Assembly (NCBI RefSeq): GCF_001649575.2
Contig: NC_051434.1
Span: forward strand, 15,040,986 to 15,104,985
Length of the DNA stretch: 64,000 nt
Source of the DNA: Kryptolebias marmoratus
Lineage: Eukaryota; Chordata; Actinopteri; Cyprinodontiformes; Rivulidae
Reading direction: 5' to 3'
Part shown: piece after piece, positions 1 to 14,492 of the stretch
Position numbering within the stretch: position 1 is the stretch's first letter
Layout: each line of letters starts with the position of its first letter
Translations under genes and position numbers: made by a program
The notes under the pieces: model-generated
Told to the model about the DNA's origin: nothing
The model's input: only the letters and a program-made list of their open reading frames with translations
Databases searched by the model: none

Positions 1-640
1 AAATTGTTTTAAAAAATAGCTTAAAAATAGTGCATACCAAAAAGAAGACTGTATGTTGAAACAAGTGAGGGAACTGCAGTTTCTGGATGAGAATCAAACC
101 GGTAAATATAATCAACACATACAACAGTTCAACAGTTTAAACAGTGCAGTAATTTTCCAGTCCATGAACTCAGAGAAACATACTTAACACTAATGAAAAG
201 TGTTGTGTTTGACTTGTCTCACAGCTTATTTAGTATTACAATTATTACCTAAGGATGTATCTCTACTGTACACTCAACACATCCAGCTTGCTGTCAAGTT
301 CATAACATATCTGTTACACGGCATGGCTTACTGATATTAGATTAGGATTGAAATTACACAACATGGGACTGCCTTAACTGAGACTTAACTGAATCATATT
401 TTTGCATTTTAGCATGTCAGAAATGGCTGAAATGCTTCAAACTGTAGGCAGCAAAGGTTGTAAATACGAAAGTCATGTACGTGTGAAACACATTGTATTC
501 CATAGTTGATTCTTCATTTATCACACAGTAAAAGCCTAATAACAAATCAAGGTCTAGCAGTCCTTGGAGGAATGCACAAAACTTACTGCCTTTTATGCCA
601 GAGTTTTAAACTAAAATCGTCTTATGATGAAAAATAACAT

Positions 641-830
641 TTGAGCTGTTTTGGTCAAACCTTTAAAATATGTAGTGTCACTCAATATAGTAGGCTCTGT
701 AAAATCCGTTAGAGTTAGAGCCATGGTTATGTTGTCTAAAGTCAGTCGACCCCAGCCATCTTGAATTGGTTGACTCCAAAAGTTAATCCCTTGTAGATCT
801 AGATGTAAGATTAATTTGTTGTTGTTTTTT
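641..830 (-). repeat. dispersed repeat family A, fragment
   Basis: In reverse orientation this carries the family words GTCAACC, CAATTCAAGATGGC and ATGGCTCTAACTC, shared with copies at 4555, 24560, 34965 and 49825. It lies in a col16a1 intron. Confidence 0.6.
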
Positions 831-1173
831 TTAGGTTCACATTGAAATTGACCAGTGCTTCATAAAATATTTTGCTTACAGACAAAGGTGACTTCAAAAA
901 TGTATGACAGTTCTAAGCAGAGATCACGTAAATTTTAACCAGATTTAGTGGAAAAGAAATAATGAACTTGAGATATCATTCGTTTTCACAATAAATATTG
1001 TTGGTCACATTTATCTTTTATTTATTTCTTTTTTGCTTTTAATTTGCATGTAGAAAAAAATGAATACATAATACTAGTTCTTCAAATGAGAAATATTATC
1101 TGTTTGGCATGAGCATGTTTGTTGATAGGCTCATTTTAAGATGTCAAATCTAAATAAGATAATCTTTTTACAG

Positions 1174-1450
1174 GGAGAACAAGGACTGCCTGGTGCTGGT
1201 GAACCTGGCCCAAAGGGTGAGAAGGTACAGCACGTGTAGATAAAAGTGTTACTTACACATCCTCTAGCCTAATTGTTATGCAAACTAATCTTTCTGACTT
1301 CTTGCCCTTCCCCAGGGCGACTGTGCTGTGTGTCAGCCAACAGAAATTGGCAGCCAACTCGCCGGAATCAAAATGCCCGAGGGAAGAAAAGGTGAACCTG
1401 GCCCTCCAGGTCCACCTGGACCACCAGGTCTTGGAGCTGATGGCAAACAG
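1174..1450 (+). CDS. col16a1: col16a1 first two exons in window, with CxxC interruption
   Basis: The first visible exon (1174-1224) encodes 17 residues of Gly-X-Y starting GEQGLPG. The second (1316-1450) begins GDCAVCQP and runs through about 23 non-collagenous residues before a helix restarts at [11 protein letters not shown]. The CAVC pair is a CxxC motif at a helix junction, a recurrent feature of collagen XVI. Bases 1-1173 are intron. I saw no collagen-like exon there. Confidence 0.85.
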
Positions 1451-4400
1451 GTTTGATTGTGCACCAAGAAAAATGTATCTGTTACACAAATGTTTGCACA
1501 GTACAATAAATTGAAATTTGTGCATGCACAGGCAGTTTGGAGGAATGTTTGCCTGGTTGTAGAAGGCATGAAAAGCAGGAGCAGAAAAGGACGGTCAGTT
1601 GCCTTCAGCAGCTCACTTTTAGTGCGATTTTAAAGCAAATCTTCCTAAAAAATTCTTTATGATACTCTGTTGAATTTTATTGGCTGATATGAAATCGACT
1701 AGTCTGATCATACTGAGCAGTTTGGAAAACAGATTGTGCACTGTCACCCTACTTATTTTCTCATGTGTTCCATTCGTATAGCACAGTTTTGGTTTTATTG
1801 GCTATTACTGTGTTTTTGCTCATTAAACTGCATGGAAATAAAGCAGTTTGATCAAACAGCACATGGGATAAGATCCTACAGTTTACAAGCCAACCTGAGA
1901 ACAATAAGAAGGAATAAAAAAACGAGGCTAAATGGATTCATTGTGCTCAACATTACAAACGTTATTGTCATCAGAATTAAGACCAGACAAATCCCACAAC
2001 ATCAATGCTGCTTCTTGGCATTCTGTCCTCCTGCAAAGTGAAACAGATTAACTTCCATCTGGATGACTGAAAAGTTTGTGATACAGAATGATTTTGCTCT
2101 CCAGGGCAGTTCTACTTATAATGCTCATTGAACAAACAGGATATGTGAGAGTATTTGCTGGGTACACTAAACTTCTACTGATTCTTATCCCCTCCCTTGA
2201 TTACATCCTATGTGCTCCATGTCAACTGTTTTTATTTTATCTGTGTGGGCAGAAGTTTGTTCAGCGCTTGCAGATGACTGAGCATGTATCTTTACTTTCA
2301 TAGGGACCACCGGGCTTGTCTGGTGCTAAGGGAGAGCAGGTAAGTTTCTGGTTTAAGTATTCTACTGATTTCCTTTATAAATAGATGTTCTGTGTGTATT
2401 TTCACACACACAGTGAGCTCCTGCTGGGACTCAGCAAGAAATTCACACCACATTAAAAAGCCCTGTTATCAGCTGAGAAGTTAAAACCAACTAATCAAGC
2501 CTCTTGGGCATTCCACCAGTCTTTTAAATAACCCACTGTCCACATAAAAATCAATCTTTCTTAAAAAAAAAAGTGAAAGATTTTTTTTAAACAAACAGCT
2601 ATTAATAATTTAACATTGCTGAACAAGATTTTAGAGAGCTGAGGCACCCATACCCCCAGCTTTATTTTATGCCTCCTAATTTGTTGTCTGGAACATTTAC
2701 CCAAAACATCTGCAATGTAAATCTGCCATCAACAGAGCAAGGATGTCTTAACATAGCATAAAATCTATTCTCTGGGATCACTTAGCTTCAGATTCAAAGT
2801 AGAGCCATTCAGTTCTTAAAAACCTGAGACTGAAACTGTTTGAGAGCTAAATAAATCATCAGTTGTTCCATGTGAATAAATGTCTACCCTTTGTTAATTC
2901 AGCTTTACTCTTGTTCCACTAAACGTTGCTCTCTAGTAATACTAGAACATGTTTTTTTTTTCTCTGTCCTTTTGTTGCCAATGCTACCAGGGTGAACAAG
3001 GAGACCAAGGAGAAAGGGGAATTGATGGTATTCCTGGAGTCTCAGGACCACCCGGAGAGCCTGGTCAGAATGGACTAAAGGGCTTGAAGGGAGAAAAGGT
3101 AGTTGGACAGTATCCAAAAACTTCCAGGTCACCTTGTTGCAGATACATTTGCATTTTTCAATGTTTGGTACTAAAATTAGTGCAATGTAAGAATGTGCAA
3201 TGTGTGTCTTTTGTATAGTTGCTGTTGTTTGTGTTTTACTTTTTCTGTCTTTGAAAACTTAATTGCAGGTCAAATGCCTGGTGTAAAGTTAAGTTCTAGT
3301 GCCAAAAGTTAAAAACTGACTTTTCTGAAAGTAACTTCTAGAGTATGTTTATGGTTTGTTTACACAGGGGGAGGCATGTGCCAGCTGTTCCTCTCCTGGC
3401 ACTGCAGTTGGTGATGGTGTAGTTGTGCCAGGCCCCAAAGGAGTGAAAGGAGACCCTGGGCCCCCTGGAGCTGGAAAGCCTGGCAAGAATGTGAGGAAAT
3501 TTTGAACCAGTTTACTTTTTAGCTTTGTAGTACAGGAAATGATGTTTACCTTATGTTTGCACTTTTTAGGGAAAACCAGGCATTCCAGGTTTACCGGGGT
3601 CACCTGGTTACAAAGGCAGTAAGGTATGAATTTCATTTTATTCTATGATCTTGTAAACAAATGCAAATGCAGGGTTGTATCTTTTGATGTGCTGGTCTGC
3701 TGTCATTCTGATCTGTGGTGTATTTTGGCCCCTATAGGGAGAAGCTGGAGCTGCAGGAGTTGGCCTTCCAGGACCACAGGTAAGGCCAGTGTGTTTCACG
3801 GATAAGTTAGTATTTCTTTGGAAAATGAATCTTAATAAATAATTTGTCCCAAACCAGTTGATTCGGAATGTTGTGGTTTTAGCAGGGGAAACTGTTCATA
3901 GTCTCATTTTCTTAATCTGTCATCTTTTTTACATATAATGTAGGGTGAAGAAGGACCAAGGGGTCTCCCAGGACTTGTAGTAAGCCTCTCAAACTTTTGA
4001 AGCCTTGCTTCTTAGCTCTGCATGTTCAGAATTTAGTCAAGTCTGTGGATTTTATACAGGGACCTCCTGGTGTTCAAGGATCACCTGGCCCTGTTGGACC
4101 TGCAGGGGAAAAGGTAGTCTTTCAAATGAGGAGGATTTTACCCAAATGATCACATCTATAGCTAGAAGAAGCCTGAGCAGACTTTCACTTCGAGTCTTTC
4201 TCATTCACAGGGCTCGAAAGGTGACATGGGGCTTCCAGGGCCTCAGGGGCCTACCGGCTTTGGAGTAGCTGGGCCACCAGTAAGACTACAAGATCTCTTA
4301 TGGAACAGGCCCATGATGTAGTGGTGTGTTGTTCTCACACAATGTGTTCAATTTACTTTTAGGGCAAAGATGGTGCCCCGGGTTCTAAAGGAAAACCAGG

Positions 4401-7400
4401 AGCTGATGGCCAACCTGTGAGTTGTCTTGCTCTCTTATTATCACACTCTGTCAAAGGCATCAGCTAACTGATTGCATCTATGTTTAAATTTCTGTCATTA
4501 ACTATTTGAATCAGCTCTCATAATATCTCATCAACCATTAAACATATTTTATTGAAACGTTCAGAAAGTAATCATTTGGAGGAGATCTAAAACTGATTAA
4601 GTTTGGGACTCAAATCAGTTCAAGGTGCCTGCCACACTTAACTGACCAAAGGAAACAAAAATGTCTTTAATTCTGTCAGTTTTACAAATATTGAGCTAAG
4701 ATTTGGTATGATAGTACCCGCGTATTGTCCTTTATGCATACTTTGAGCACTGCACATTTACATATTTGCTGAAAACCTTGGGATTAACTGTGGGAGTCAA
4801 CCTTGTTTGTCTGTTAGCAAAAAAAAAAAAACTCTCAAAAAGTAATTATTAGCTATACATCTAAAACTGATTAACTTTCAAAGGCAACCCAATTCAAGAT
4901 TGCCACCACAACTAACTGATTTTATCCTACACAAAAATGGCTATACCTTTGTGAATTTCACATATTTTGAGATAATATTTGGTGAGATAAAAGCAGAGAT
5001 TCATTCTTCTGACACTCACAGATCATGCAAGATCACACAAGATATCACATTATTGCAGGGTATATCACATAATGGTATTTTCAAGGTTTGACCAAAATGG
5101 CTACAAACTCCATTTTTTCTCAATATAACTACTTAACAATAATAAACAAGTAGTCTGATTCTCTTGCATGACATCTGTTAGGTAGTATGTGCTCTCCAAA
5201 CTTGTTTACATGTTATGGTCTGTTTAAAGCTTTAATTTTCTTCAGGCTTCTTTGAGAATTGTCCTTGATTTAGGCAATGTTTGCTCCCTTCTCATCCTCT
5301 GCCCCCATCATCTGGTCTCAGCTTACTGGCCTTTGAGATTCCATGTGAAACAACAAAGCAAGAGTAACTAAGTGTGTTGTGTCTGTGTCTCGTTCTTTTG
5401 TAGGGACATGATGGAGCTAAGGGGGACAAGGTAAGTCTACCGTTTTGTTTGGATGACGCCAACCGGAGGGGTTTGAATATAAAGGGGCGGAACAGATGGT
5501 AATCACCAGAGATGGCTCAACACCCTGCCAACTCCATCCTGCCTCAGACACACACAGACACTTGCGCTGACACACGCTTGCACACGTCGACCCGGGGCCA
5601 CAGACAGAGTAGCAGCGGAGGTGACAAGTGTGTCATTGTTGGCAGACGAGGAGTTTTGCGGGCCTGAAGAGAGAGTGTGTGTACGAGACTATTAATTACT
5701 GCATGTATCAGGGCCACAAGTCCAGACTGTCACTGAGAGGAAGGGAGAAATGAAGAAACAAAAGAGGCAGAGTTTAAGGGTGGCAGATAAGAGATGCAAG
5801 TGTGTATAGAGGCTAATTTAAAAGAAAGAAGACAACGAATGGAAAGGAAAAAGAGGTGTTCTAAAAGAAAAAGCAGAAAGTCCAGTTGTTACATAAACAA
5901 TGCTCTGTATTGAAGTAGAACGAGAACTCTGTTTTGCAGGCATAAAATTGTGGAAACAGTTTAACTTGAGCTTTTTTAATGGCTCTGTTTTTCATGTATA
6001 TTCCAGGGTGAACCAGGAGAGTGCAACTGCATTACGCCAATGTCGCCAAGTGTAGGTGGACCTGTGAGTACACACTTGCAAAAGCACAAACTCAAAGGCA
6101 CCCGTGTGGACACGCTGTTAATTAAAAGAGCATTTCTGCACCTCACTAGATCGGATACAACAGCTTTGGACTGGTTAAATATGACTCCACAAGAAATGCA
6201 CTAAGGGAAAAAAAAAAGAAAAAATGTTTGGTTCTTTGTTATTCTCCTTTCTCTGTGGTTTGACATTTGTTGACAGTTATTTTTAACTTCCCACCGTGCA
6301 CCTTTGCTACTCTGATTTTGCCTATTTTTGCCTTCCAGGGAGCTCCAGGAACTGCAATGAACGTGTGGCAGCCCGGGCCTCAGGTCTGATCTGTCAGCCA
6401 GCAGAACTGTCTGAAAACCAACATTTTGTCTCAAAGCATTGAATATTTTTATTTATTTAATTTATTTATTTCTCTTACAAGCTTTATTCAGTTTGTATTT
6501 GTGAATTATTCGGTATTATTTGTGGTCATGTCTTTGCATGTTACAGGGTCCCCCAGGACCTCCTGGCCCCCCTGGACCCCCTGGACCTCAGGGAGTTACT
6601 GGAATCCAAGGACCCCAGGTAATAAAAAAGAATGGCTTGCTGGATGGTGATAAGAATATATTTTCAGTTCAATTCAGAAGCTGCTTTATTTGTCTGAATT
6701 GAACTGAAATATACCTAAAAATGATAAGTCTGATTTTTTTGAAGTGGTCATCTGAAGAAAGGTCATGAACAATGAATATCTTACCTGTTCTAGACAGCTC
6801 TTTGAATAATCTCAGTTAAAGGGATAAGTTTACTTTGACCAAATTCTTCTAAAACAACTCCATCAAAAAAAAAATTAATAGCAAACACTATTTTGTTAAC
6901 ACTTGTGCTGTTTTATTTATTTATTTTTTTTACAGAATTTTATGGTCATTTACAGATGCAAAAGCTGGCAGCTTTAGCTAGTTGCAGCACATCTGGTGCA
7001 ACCTGGTAGACCTCTGGTTGGATTATCATAATATTTCTGCTGGTATAACCATGTAATGCAACATGGATGGAAATGTAATGGTCTATAAAGTAGCATTCAC
7101 ATGAATCACTGTGATATTTTTAAGATTAAACCCCCCGTGACTAGCCATTTGCTTCTTAAGTCGATCAGAATTAAATTTTGTTTCCCCAAATTGAGGTAAT
7201 TCAAATTGCTTTCTACAACAGGTAAAACATTATTGTTGAAGCTTTCCACAAAACCTCACTTCAGAAGATCTAATCTATAGCTTTAACGTATTGATGGAAA
7301 ATTGTCAGTCCATTTCAAGTTTTCAGCATTTCAGTGTTTCAGACTCATCTGGTAATGGATTTATTATTTAATTTTTCGTCATTCTGTACATAATTATCCA

Positions 7401-9273
7401 CATTTGCAAATCAGGTATACTTTTCATTGTTGCTATTATTACTAGCCCCTTCACTGTGTTGTCTCAAAATGAATGTATTCAGCAAAGCCTGAGATCTTAG
7501 AATGGCTCCCCTCCATCCGTGTCAGTTTTCTTTGTCTTTATCAGATTTACTTAAGTGACCTTAAGTTGAGTATACTCCTTGATTATATACAAAAATAATA
7601 AGTTGGCACAGGTAATGTATTTAAAAAAAAACAGTCCTTCTAGGGGTCTAGAAATTGCATATTAAATTAAAGTGTTTTAATAACAATCAGTGTCGTGGTT
7701 AGTTCAATGACACAGCTTTCCAGAGAGGCCTTGCTTGAGGTCAGATTGTCTAATAGTGGGATGAAAACATGTTTGTGAAAACAATGTCTATTTGTAATTG
7801 CAATCTTCTGTCCTATTACAGCTATAGAAATAACTAGAAAATACTATGTAGCATTGATGCTACTCTTGAAGTACTCTTGAAGAAAAATAGACCAAGAAGG
7901 CCATTCAATCTTTGTAAAACCATAGTATGAATGACAAATAAAAATAACAATATTAATAAACTTAAAGGATTGGAAAACTTATATGAATATAATATTTACA
8001 TATTTTATCTTCATTAAATTGAGTTTTTTAAATTTGTTTTTATGTCTTTCCATTTTTGAAGCATGATGGAAAGACAAAAAACAGGTGAATCCATATTGAG
8101 TCTGAAACATAAAATGTAGTCAACATGAATGGGTCTGAGAGCTTTCCTGTGGCTCTGTATGATGTAGGCTTACGGCTTGGGCCTTTGGGTTCATTTATAA
8201 GGCTTTGACATGCTTTGCATCGTAAGGGGTTTCATAATATGCATGTAGGATATGAACTGAGAAAATACAAAGTATGTGTGCAAAAGCTTGAACAAAAATA
8301 GGTTACAGAGCAAATCGATTTGTTAAAATGCACTAACCCATATGGAGCTTTAAGCTTTAACACAAAATGGAAGCAACTCATCAAGCTTTCCGAATGTCAG
8401 CTGAGACATGAACAGTTATTTGAAGGTCTGAATCTAAATGAGTAAGTCTGCAAATTGGTGCAATGATTCTTCTAAAGAATTTTACTGATTTGTAAAGTAT
8501 TTAAATTTAAACAGACCTTCAAATAAAGTGACACTGCTGCAAGAGTCAAAGGTGTAAGTATCAGTAAAAGGGAATGGATCCAAGAGGCCATGTCTTTGTC
8601 AAGGTTACATTTGTATTAATCACTGAACTCAAAACCGTTCTTAAACTAATATGCAGGATTTTGTTTGGTTTGGACTTGTAAATTTATTAGAGCTTTGAGG
8701 CATGGCAGGCAGGAAAGCGGTTTTATTGTTTTGACCCTGCCCCTTTGACTCTGCCTAAACCCTTGGTGGAGATGGGAGTGGCCAACTCTTGATCGGCAAC
8801 AGACCAGTTCAACCTCAGTTCCTTCTTTCAGGGTATCCCTGGAAACGACGGGGTACCAGGGAATCCTGCAATTGTAAGTAAATGTAGAAAGAAAAAGGTG
8901 GAGAGGTGGCTTGTATCTACTGATACAATATGTAAGGCCTTGTGTACAATGCAAATGCAGAAATTTACTCTTTTTTTTTTTTTACTCGTACAAAATACAG
9001 TCTCTGATTCACAGTAAAGAACTCTAAGGGGCCTTCATCAGTAACACAGTATTGGAAGTAGAATTTTAGAGAGAAAATGGAGAAAGTTTATGAGGAGATG
9101 TGTGAATTGGTTCCATTGCTATGTAGCAGCACTTTAGTTGTTGAAATGACGCATACAGCCATAATCTGCATACTAAAGTAAAGGTGTGCCTTGTTGCATT
9201 ATGAGTAAAAGGGAAAGATGTTCTAGAAACTGTACGAGTTGTTACTTAACCTCAAACCTTTAACTGAATCATT

Positions 9274-9331
<58 letters not shown>

Positions 9332-12300
9332 CCTCAACACACTCACTTATATGCACATGTTCAATTTTAGCTTTTTTTTTTATCCCATTAGTGACTTTAC
9401 GCTTCTGCAGGTTTTATTTCTATAAAAGTAACAGCTTGGCTCTCGGGATGCTCACCAACAGGTTTGTTGTTAAAATACAGCAACACAGTTCTTTGAAATA
9501 TCAAAAAGTTATCGATTTACAGAGTGCGTCAGAAGAACATATAGCAGCATACAGAGAACCTTCCTTTGAGCAAGTCTAATGCACAATGTCTTGTTCTAAG
9601 TCACATAGCAGCCAATAGTGTGTAGCAAATAATAGCCTTCCTAGCTAATAGCTACAGTTTGAACAATGTCAAATGGGTCAGTAATGGCTTTGATAACAAG
9701 CCAGGTGCTATTGACAGACTTTCTCAGAGGAAAAGGTCCCACTTCTGTAACAAGAAGCTGACTTTCTTTTGCAGTAAATGTACTTGGGTGTGTACAGTGA
9801 GCCGTTCTTGTTTAGAATAGATGGTGTAAATGCTTTCTTTTTTTTTCTTTTTTAATGGATTTTACTGGACATGGTCTCAAACACAAAATTGGGACATATT
9901 GCCTTTTTTTATAAAGGGTGCACTCACTGACAAAGAACAAATAATAAAAAAAAGCACCCAGATGGAGTGATGGACATAGAATGAAATGATATAGTGTGTA
10001 CTGAAAGGTCATGTGATTGTATTCCAATAATTAGAGTATCACATCAAATGGATAATGGAGTGGGCCATATAGTGTAGTACCCCTTCAGGCCTGGACACAA
10101 GCAGCAACACAGTGTGTAACAGAGCCATACGGCTTATCTTCTTCTTCCATATCTTCTCCTACAGCATGTTGGGCTACAGCTGCTGTAACTGGCCCTCAAG
10201 ATCCAGCAGATCAGAATTGAGTCAGGGTTGACTACTGAGTTCATCTCACAAATGTTTGGTTAGGGTAGGATTGGGGGTTCTGGCTGGCCACAGTAGGACC
10301 TCAACATTGAACAAGCGTTCCACTGCCATGTGTGAACAGACATTGTCTTGTTGAAAGACTGTGACAGGGTGCTGACTCAGGAGGGGTAGACATATAAATG
10401 CAGAATGTCACAGATATAGTTCTTTGACCTAAGAGTTCCCTTAATTACTATCAGACGTGACCAGAAGTCATACTTTCTTTATGGCTTCCCACCTATAATA
10501 TTGGGTGTAACAATGGTGTGTTTGTCTACCACATTGGCAGTAATGGTCGCCTCCCCTTAGCATTCTCATATGCTGAGGGTCAGAACTGAGATTCACCAAA
10601 GAACGTGACTTCATTCATCATCAGTCCATATCTCTCCATTATGGTGCCACTCTAAATGCAGCAGTCATTGTTCTGGTGTTGATGGCAGCCTACACCATAG
10701 TTTGGCTGATGCCAGACAATAGGACTGTCCAATACCAGTGTTACAAAGGCAGTCACGGTTCTGTAGAGCTTGGCTCACAAGATGATGGTCCTTTATTAAT
10801 GGGGTCTGTCTTGGGTGACCAGAACCTTCATAATGTGTGTGGTCAATCATTGTATTATGATATCTGAGCCCTTCTGTTCTTTTATAAATTCTAAACATCT
10901 TTGATACATAGATTTGAACTGTAATTAATGACACACAATTATTGTGGGAAGCAAGAAACATAAACTATTGTTATTGTTTTAAAATACTTGTTGACAATCA
11001 ATAACCATATTGGCAAGATAAATAGTTTTGTGTGTAATTGTTGTCCAGTCTATTAAAGGCATCCCACTTGTTGTCCAGTGACAGCCAGAACAAGCTCTAA
11101 TCCTTTCTGTGGTCATAAAAGATAAATATTGAGAAGATTAACTATTTTTAAAAATTCTGCATGACTGGAAAAGTCTCTTAGTTACAGTGTCTTCAGTTTT
11201 GCACTGTGTTTGTATAACCATCTGCTGAGTCCCACACAGACGTAAACACTTTGGAAATGATACGGTACTTTGCACCAGATTTTCTGATGAAACAGATTTT
11301 TAGAGACAAAATGAAGATCACCCCATCTAATATGCGATTTCTGCAGGTGCATAAAATTGCTTTTGGACAGGAAGTTGCCATACAAATTGAGAAAATTGTA
11401 GTGAGTTCAGATAAACACAAGATCATCTGTTATCAGGTAGAGGAACGGGATTTGGTATTGGAAAGAAGAGCTGCTGTTCGTTAATTCAGAGCGGCAGAGC
11501 TGCAGTGAAAAAAGCCTGTTACCGCCAATGAATGCTGCGTGCTAATTTTAACAATATGCTATTCTGGTTGTTTCGACGTGAGCAATTTTGAAAACCAGGT
11601 GGGTGTCAATCAGATTGCAAATGTAGGAAATTACAGCCAATTTGACATTTGGAAAGCAAAACATCAGTCAAAAGGTTTGTGTGTGTTTGTGTGTGTGTGT
11701 GGGGGGGTAGGGGGGAGGGTGTGTGTGTCAGAGAGACACATTCAATGAACTTAATTTTACCAGTTTTTCCACATGACTGCACTATTCTTGCCTTGAGAAA
11801 AAATGAGTATTAACGAAGCTTGCACAGAATTTAAAATACATCTAAAGTTCATTAAGGGTTTGTCAGAATAAATTAATAAATCAAACTAAACCACAAATTA
11901 AATAAATTACCCCTTTGACAATGTGACTGTCATATTCTCATTGATAGAACTTTCATTGCAGTGTTTTTTGTTTGGAAAAGAACAATACAGTCACAGGGAG
12001 AATGATCACTCTCTTTTAGTTCAATCAGGTTTTACATATCAGGACATAATAAAAATAATCTGTTTTCATTAGGTTAGAAAATGATTCAAATCTAACCTCG
12101 AGTATACAAAAACCCTCAACAGACTCCACTGTATCATTATTTATTAAACAGAAACAAAACCAAAATGGAAAATGTGTGTGCAAAAACTAAATCTACCATT
12201 GCTGCTTCCATAGAATTTAACAAAGTAAAGTAGCAGGCATGAGCTGCTGATCACGTGCACTTGATTAATTGATCACCTGCAAGTGTGAGCACCGCTATGA

Positions 12301-13380
12301 AAGCAGAAATTTTGGCACTTTGCTGGTCTGCCTTCCATAATGCAAAGCACCATGTTTGGTGGAAATGAAACACAGCATATCAGCAAAACACCTTATCCAA
12401 ACTGTCAAGCACAGTAGTGAAGGGGTGATGATTTTGGCTTGTTTTAGAACCACAAGATCTAAGCACCTTGCTGTCATTGACTCGGCTATAAACTCCCCTG
12501 TAAACCAAAGGGTTCTGCAGTCAAATGTGAGGTTATCTGTTCAACAGCTGATGCTTGGCTGAAATTGGGTCACATACCAAGACATCGACCCCAAACACAA
12601 CAGCACATTTAAAAGAGAATAAATACAAAAGAAAAATAATAATGTGTTGCCATGGCTCAGTCAAAGGTCAGACCTCACCCTGATTGAAAAGCTGTGGTGG
12701 GATTTTAGGAAGGGTTTGCAGAAACAAATTCCCACAAACGTTGATGAACTGAATCAACAGTACAAATAAGAGTGGGCCAAAATTTATTTCACAACAATGT
12801 AAAACTGGTAAAATCATACAAAAAGCAACTGCTTCAAGTTATTGCTGCTAAAAGTGGTTCTATGAGCTATTGAATCATGAGATGCACTTCTTTTTCACAC
12901 ACAACCTTTCCAAGTTGGCCTTGTATTTGTTTCAAAACGAAATACAAGGTGACATTTGTTGTGTGTTTTTGTACTCTGGAAATTAGATTTAAATCATTTT
13001 AGAACATGCTAAAAATCAGATCACTTTTTTATTATCCCGATATGTAAAGCCCTAGGATTGTAAGAGGGTGGACTTTCTTTTTTCCATAGTAAATCTTATG
13101 GTTTGTCAAGTATGGAAGTGTCAAGGTTCAAAATGTGTGTTCCCCTGTATTGATTAAGTGCCACAAACGTCTTAATAAATATTGATAGCATTTGTGTTCC
13201 TCTTCACAGATCTATAATGGAGATGAACCTTTGCCTCAAGATGACACAGGGAAAGATGTAAGCTGAGAACATGTGAATGATGCGTTTATTTACAAAATAG
13301 ATTTGGAGGTTTTTGTTTGTTTGATTGTTTTTTTTTTTGGCATGCCAGTGACATGTGTCAATCAGCATGCTTAGATTATN

Positions 13381-13427
<47 letters not shown>

Positions 13428-14424
13428 TATAACGAACATACAGTATATATACAGTATATATGTATGAGTGTTCCCATGTGGTTAACTCAGGATGACTGTG
13501 AAGGGGACTGTTCCCAGGGTTCGCCGGGCGTGCCGGGCATGGCTGGTGCCAAGGGTGAAAAAGGAGACCAGGGCAAGCCTGGTACAAACATTTTGGACAG
13601 CTGTGACAGGGTGAGCAATTTGGGGGAAATTTTGGAGTTTCTTGATGAAACGTTTTCAGTTCTATTTGCATGACTCTCCAGTCTTAGGCATGCATATTGT
13701 ATTGATGTTCTACTTAGATGAATGTGAAACCTATGGTTTACTTTGCATTTGAGTGTGCATGGCTTGATGTGATCCCTTTTTTTGTGGCTGTAGTGCATTC
13801 TTCTTACTTCTCTTATCTGCATTCAGTGTTTGGAGAGACTGCAAAGAGAACAGGCAACACAGGCGACGGTTAGTTCAAACAGTGTTATAAAGAAATGGAG
13901 ATCAAAATCATGTATCCAAGCCTCCTGATATCATTTTTTGTTTGTTTGTTTATTTCTGTTTTTTGCCTTTCAGGGTGATCGATCCTGCACAGGAGCCCCT
14001 GGAGTTCCAGGAATGCCTGGATCACCAGGATTCAAAGGGGACTCTGTATGATTTTAAGTTGTGCATACTTCAAATATCCAGCAAGGCTTGAAAAAGAAAG
14101 ATTTACCTTTCTTTTTTTTTTCTTTACTTCAGGGCCCTCCAGGAGATAGAGGCCCAACTGGAACACCTGGGATTATGGTAAGGTTTAATTTCAAATGAGA
14201 GATAAAGAAAAAAAAAATCTGTTAGTGTTTAACTGTGTTAGATGTTCATTTAAAACACAGATATCAGAACATTTTGTTTGTTTCCCTTTGAAGAGACACA
14301 TTTTACAACACTTGAACTTTTTTTGCCTGGAAGTCTTCATTTACTGTTTGTGCCTACAGTGCTCACATTAGAACTCTTACTCGGTTTTTAACTACTTACC
14401 ACTCAGAAATTTATCTGCACAATT

Positions 14425-14492
<68 letters not shown>

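Noticed and set aside
11251..11484. 77-codon + frame in a col16a1 intron
   Set aside because: No similarity I recognise. It lies between the two Tc1 relics, may be part of repeat sequence, and lacks splice signals matching the collagen frame.
13204..13671. 155-codon - strand frame and 118-codon + frame across the (TA)n tract
   Set aside because: The + frame only overlaps a real col16a1 exon and runs through a microsatellite translated as Tyr-Ile repeats. The - frame is its antisense shadow.
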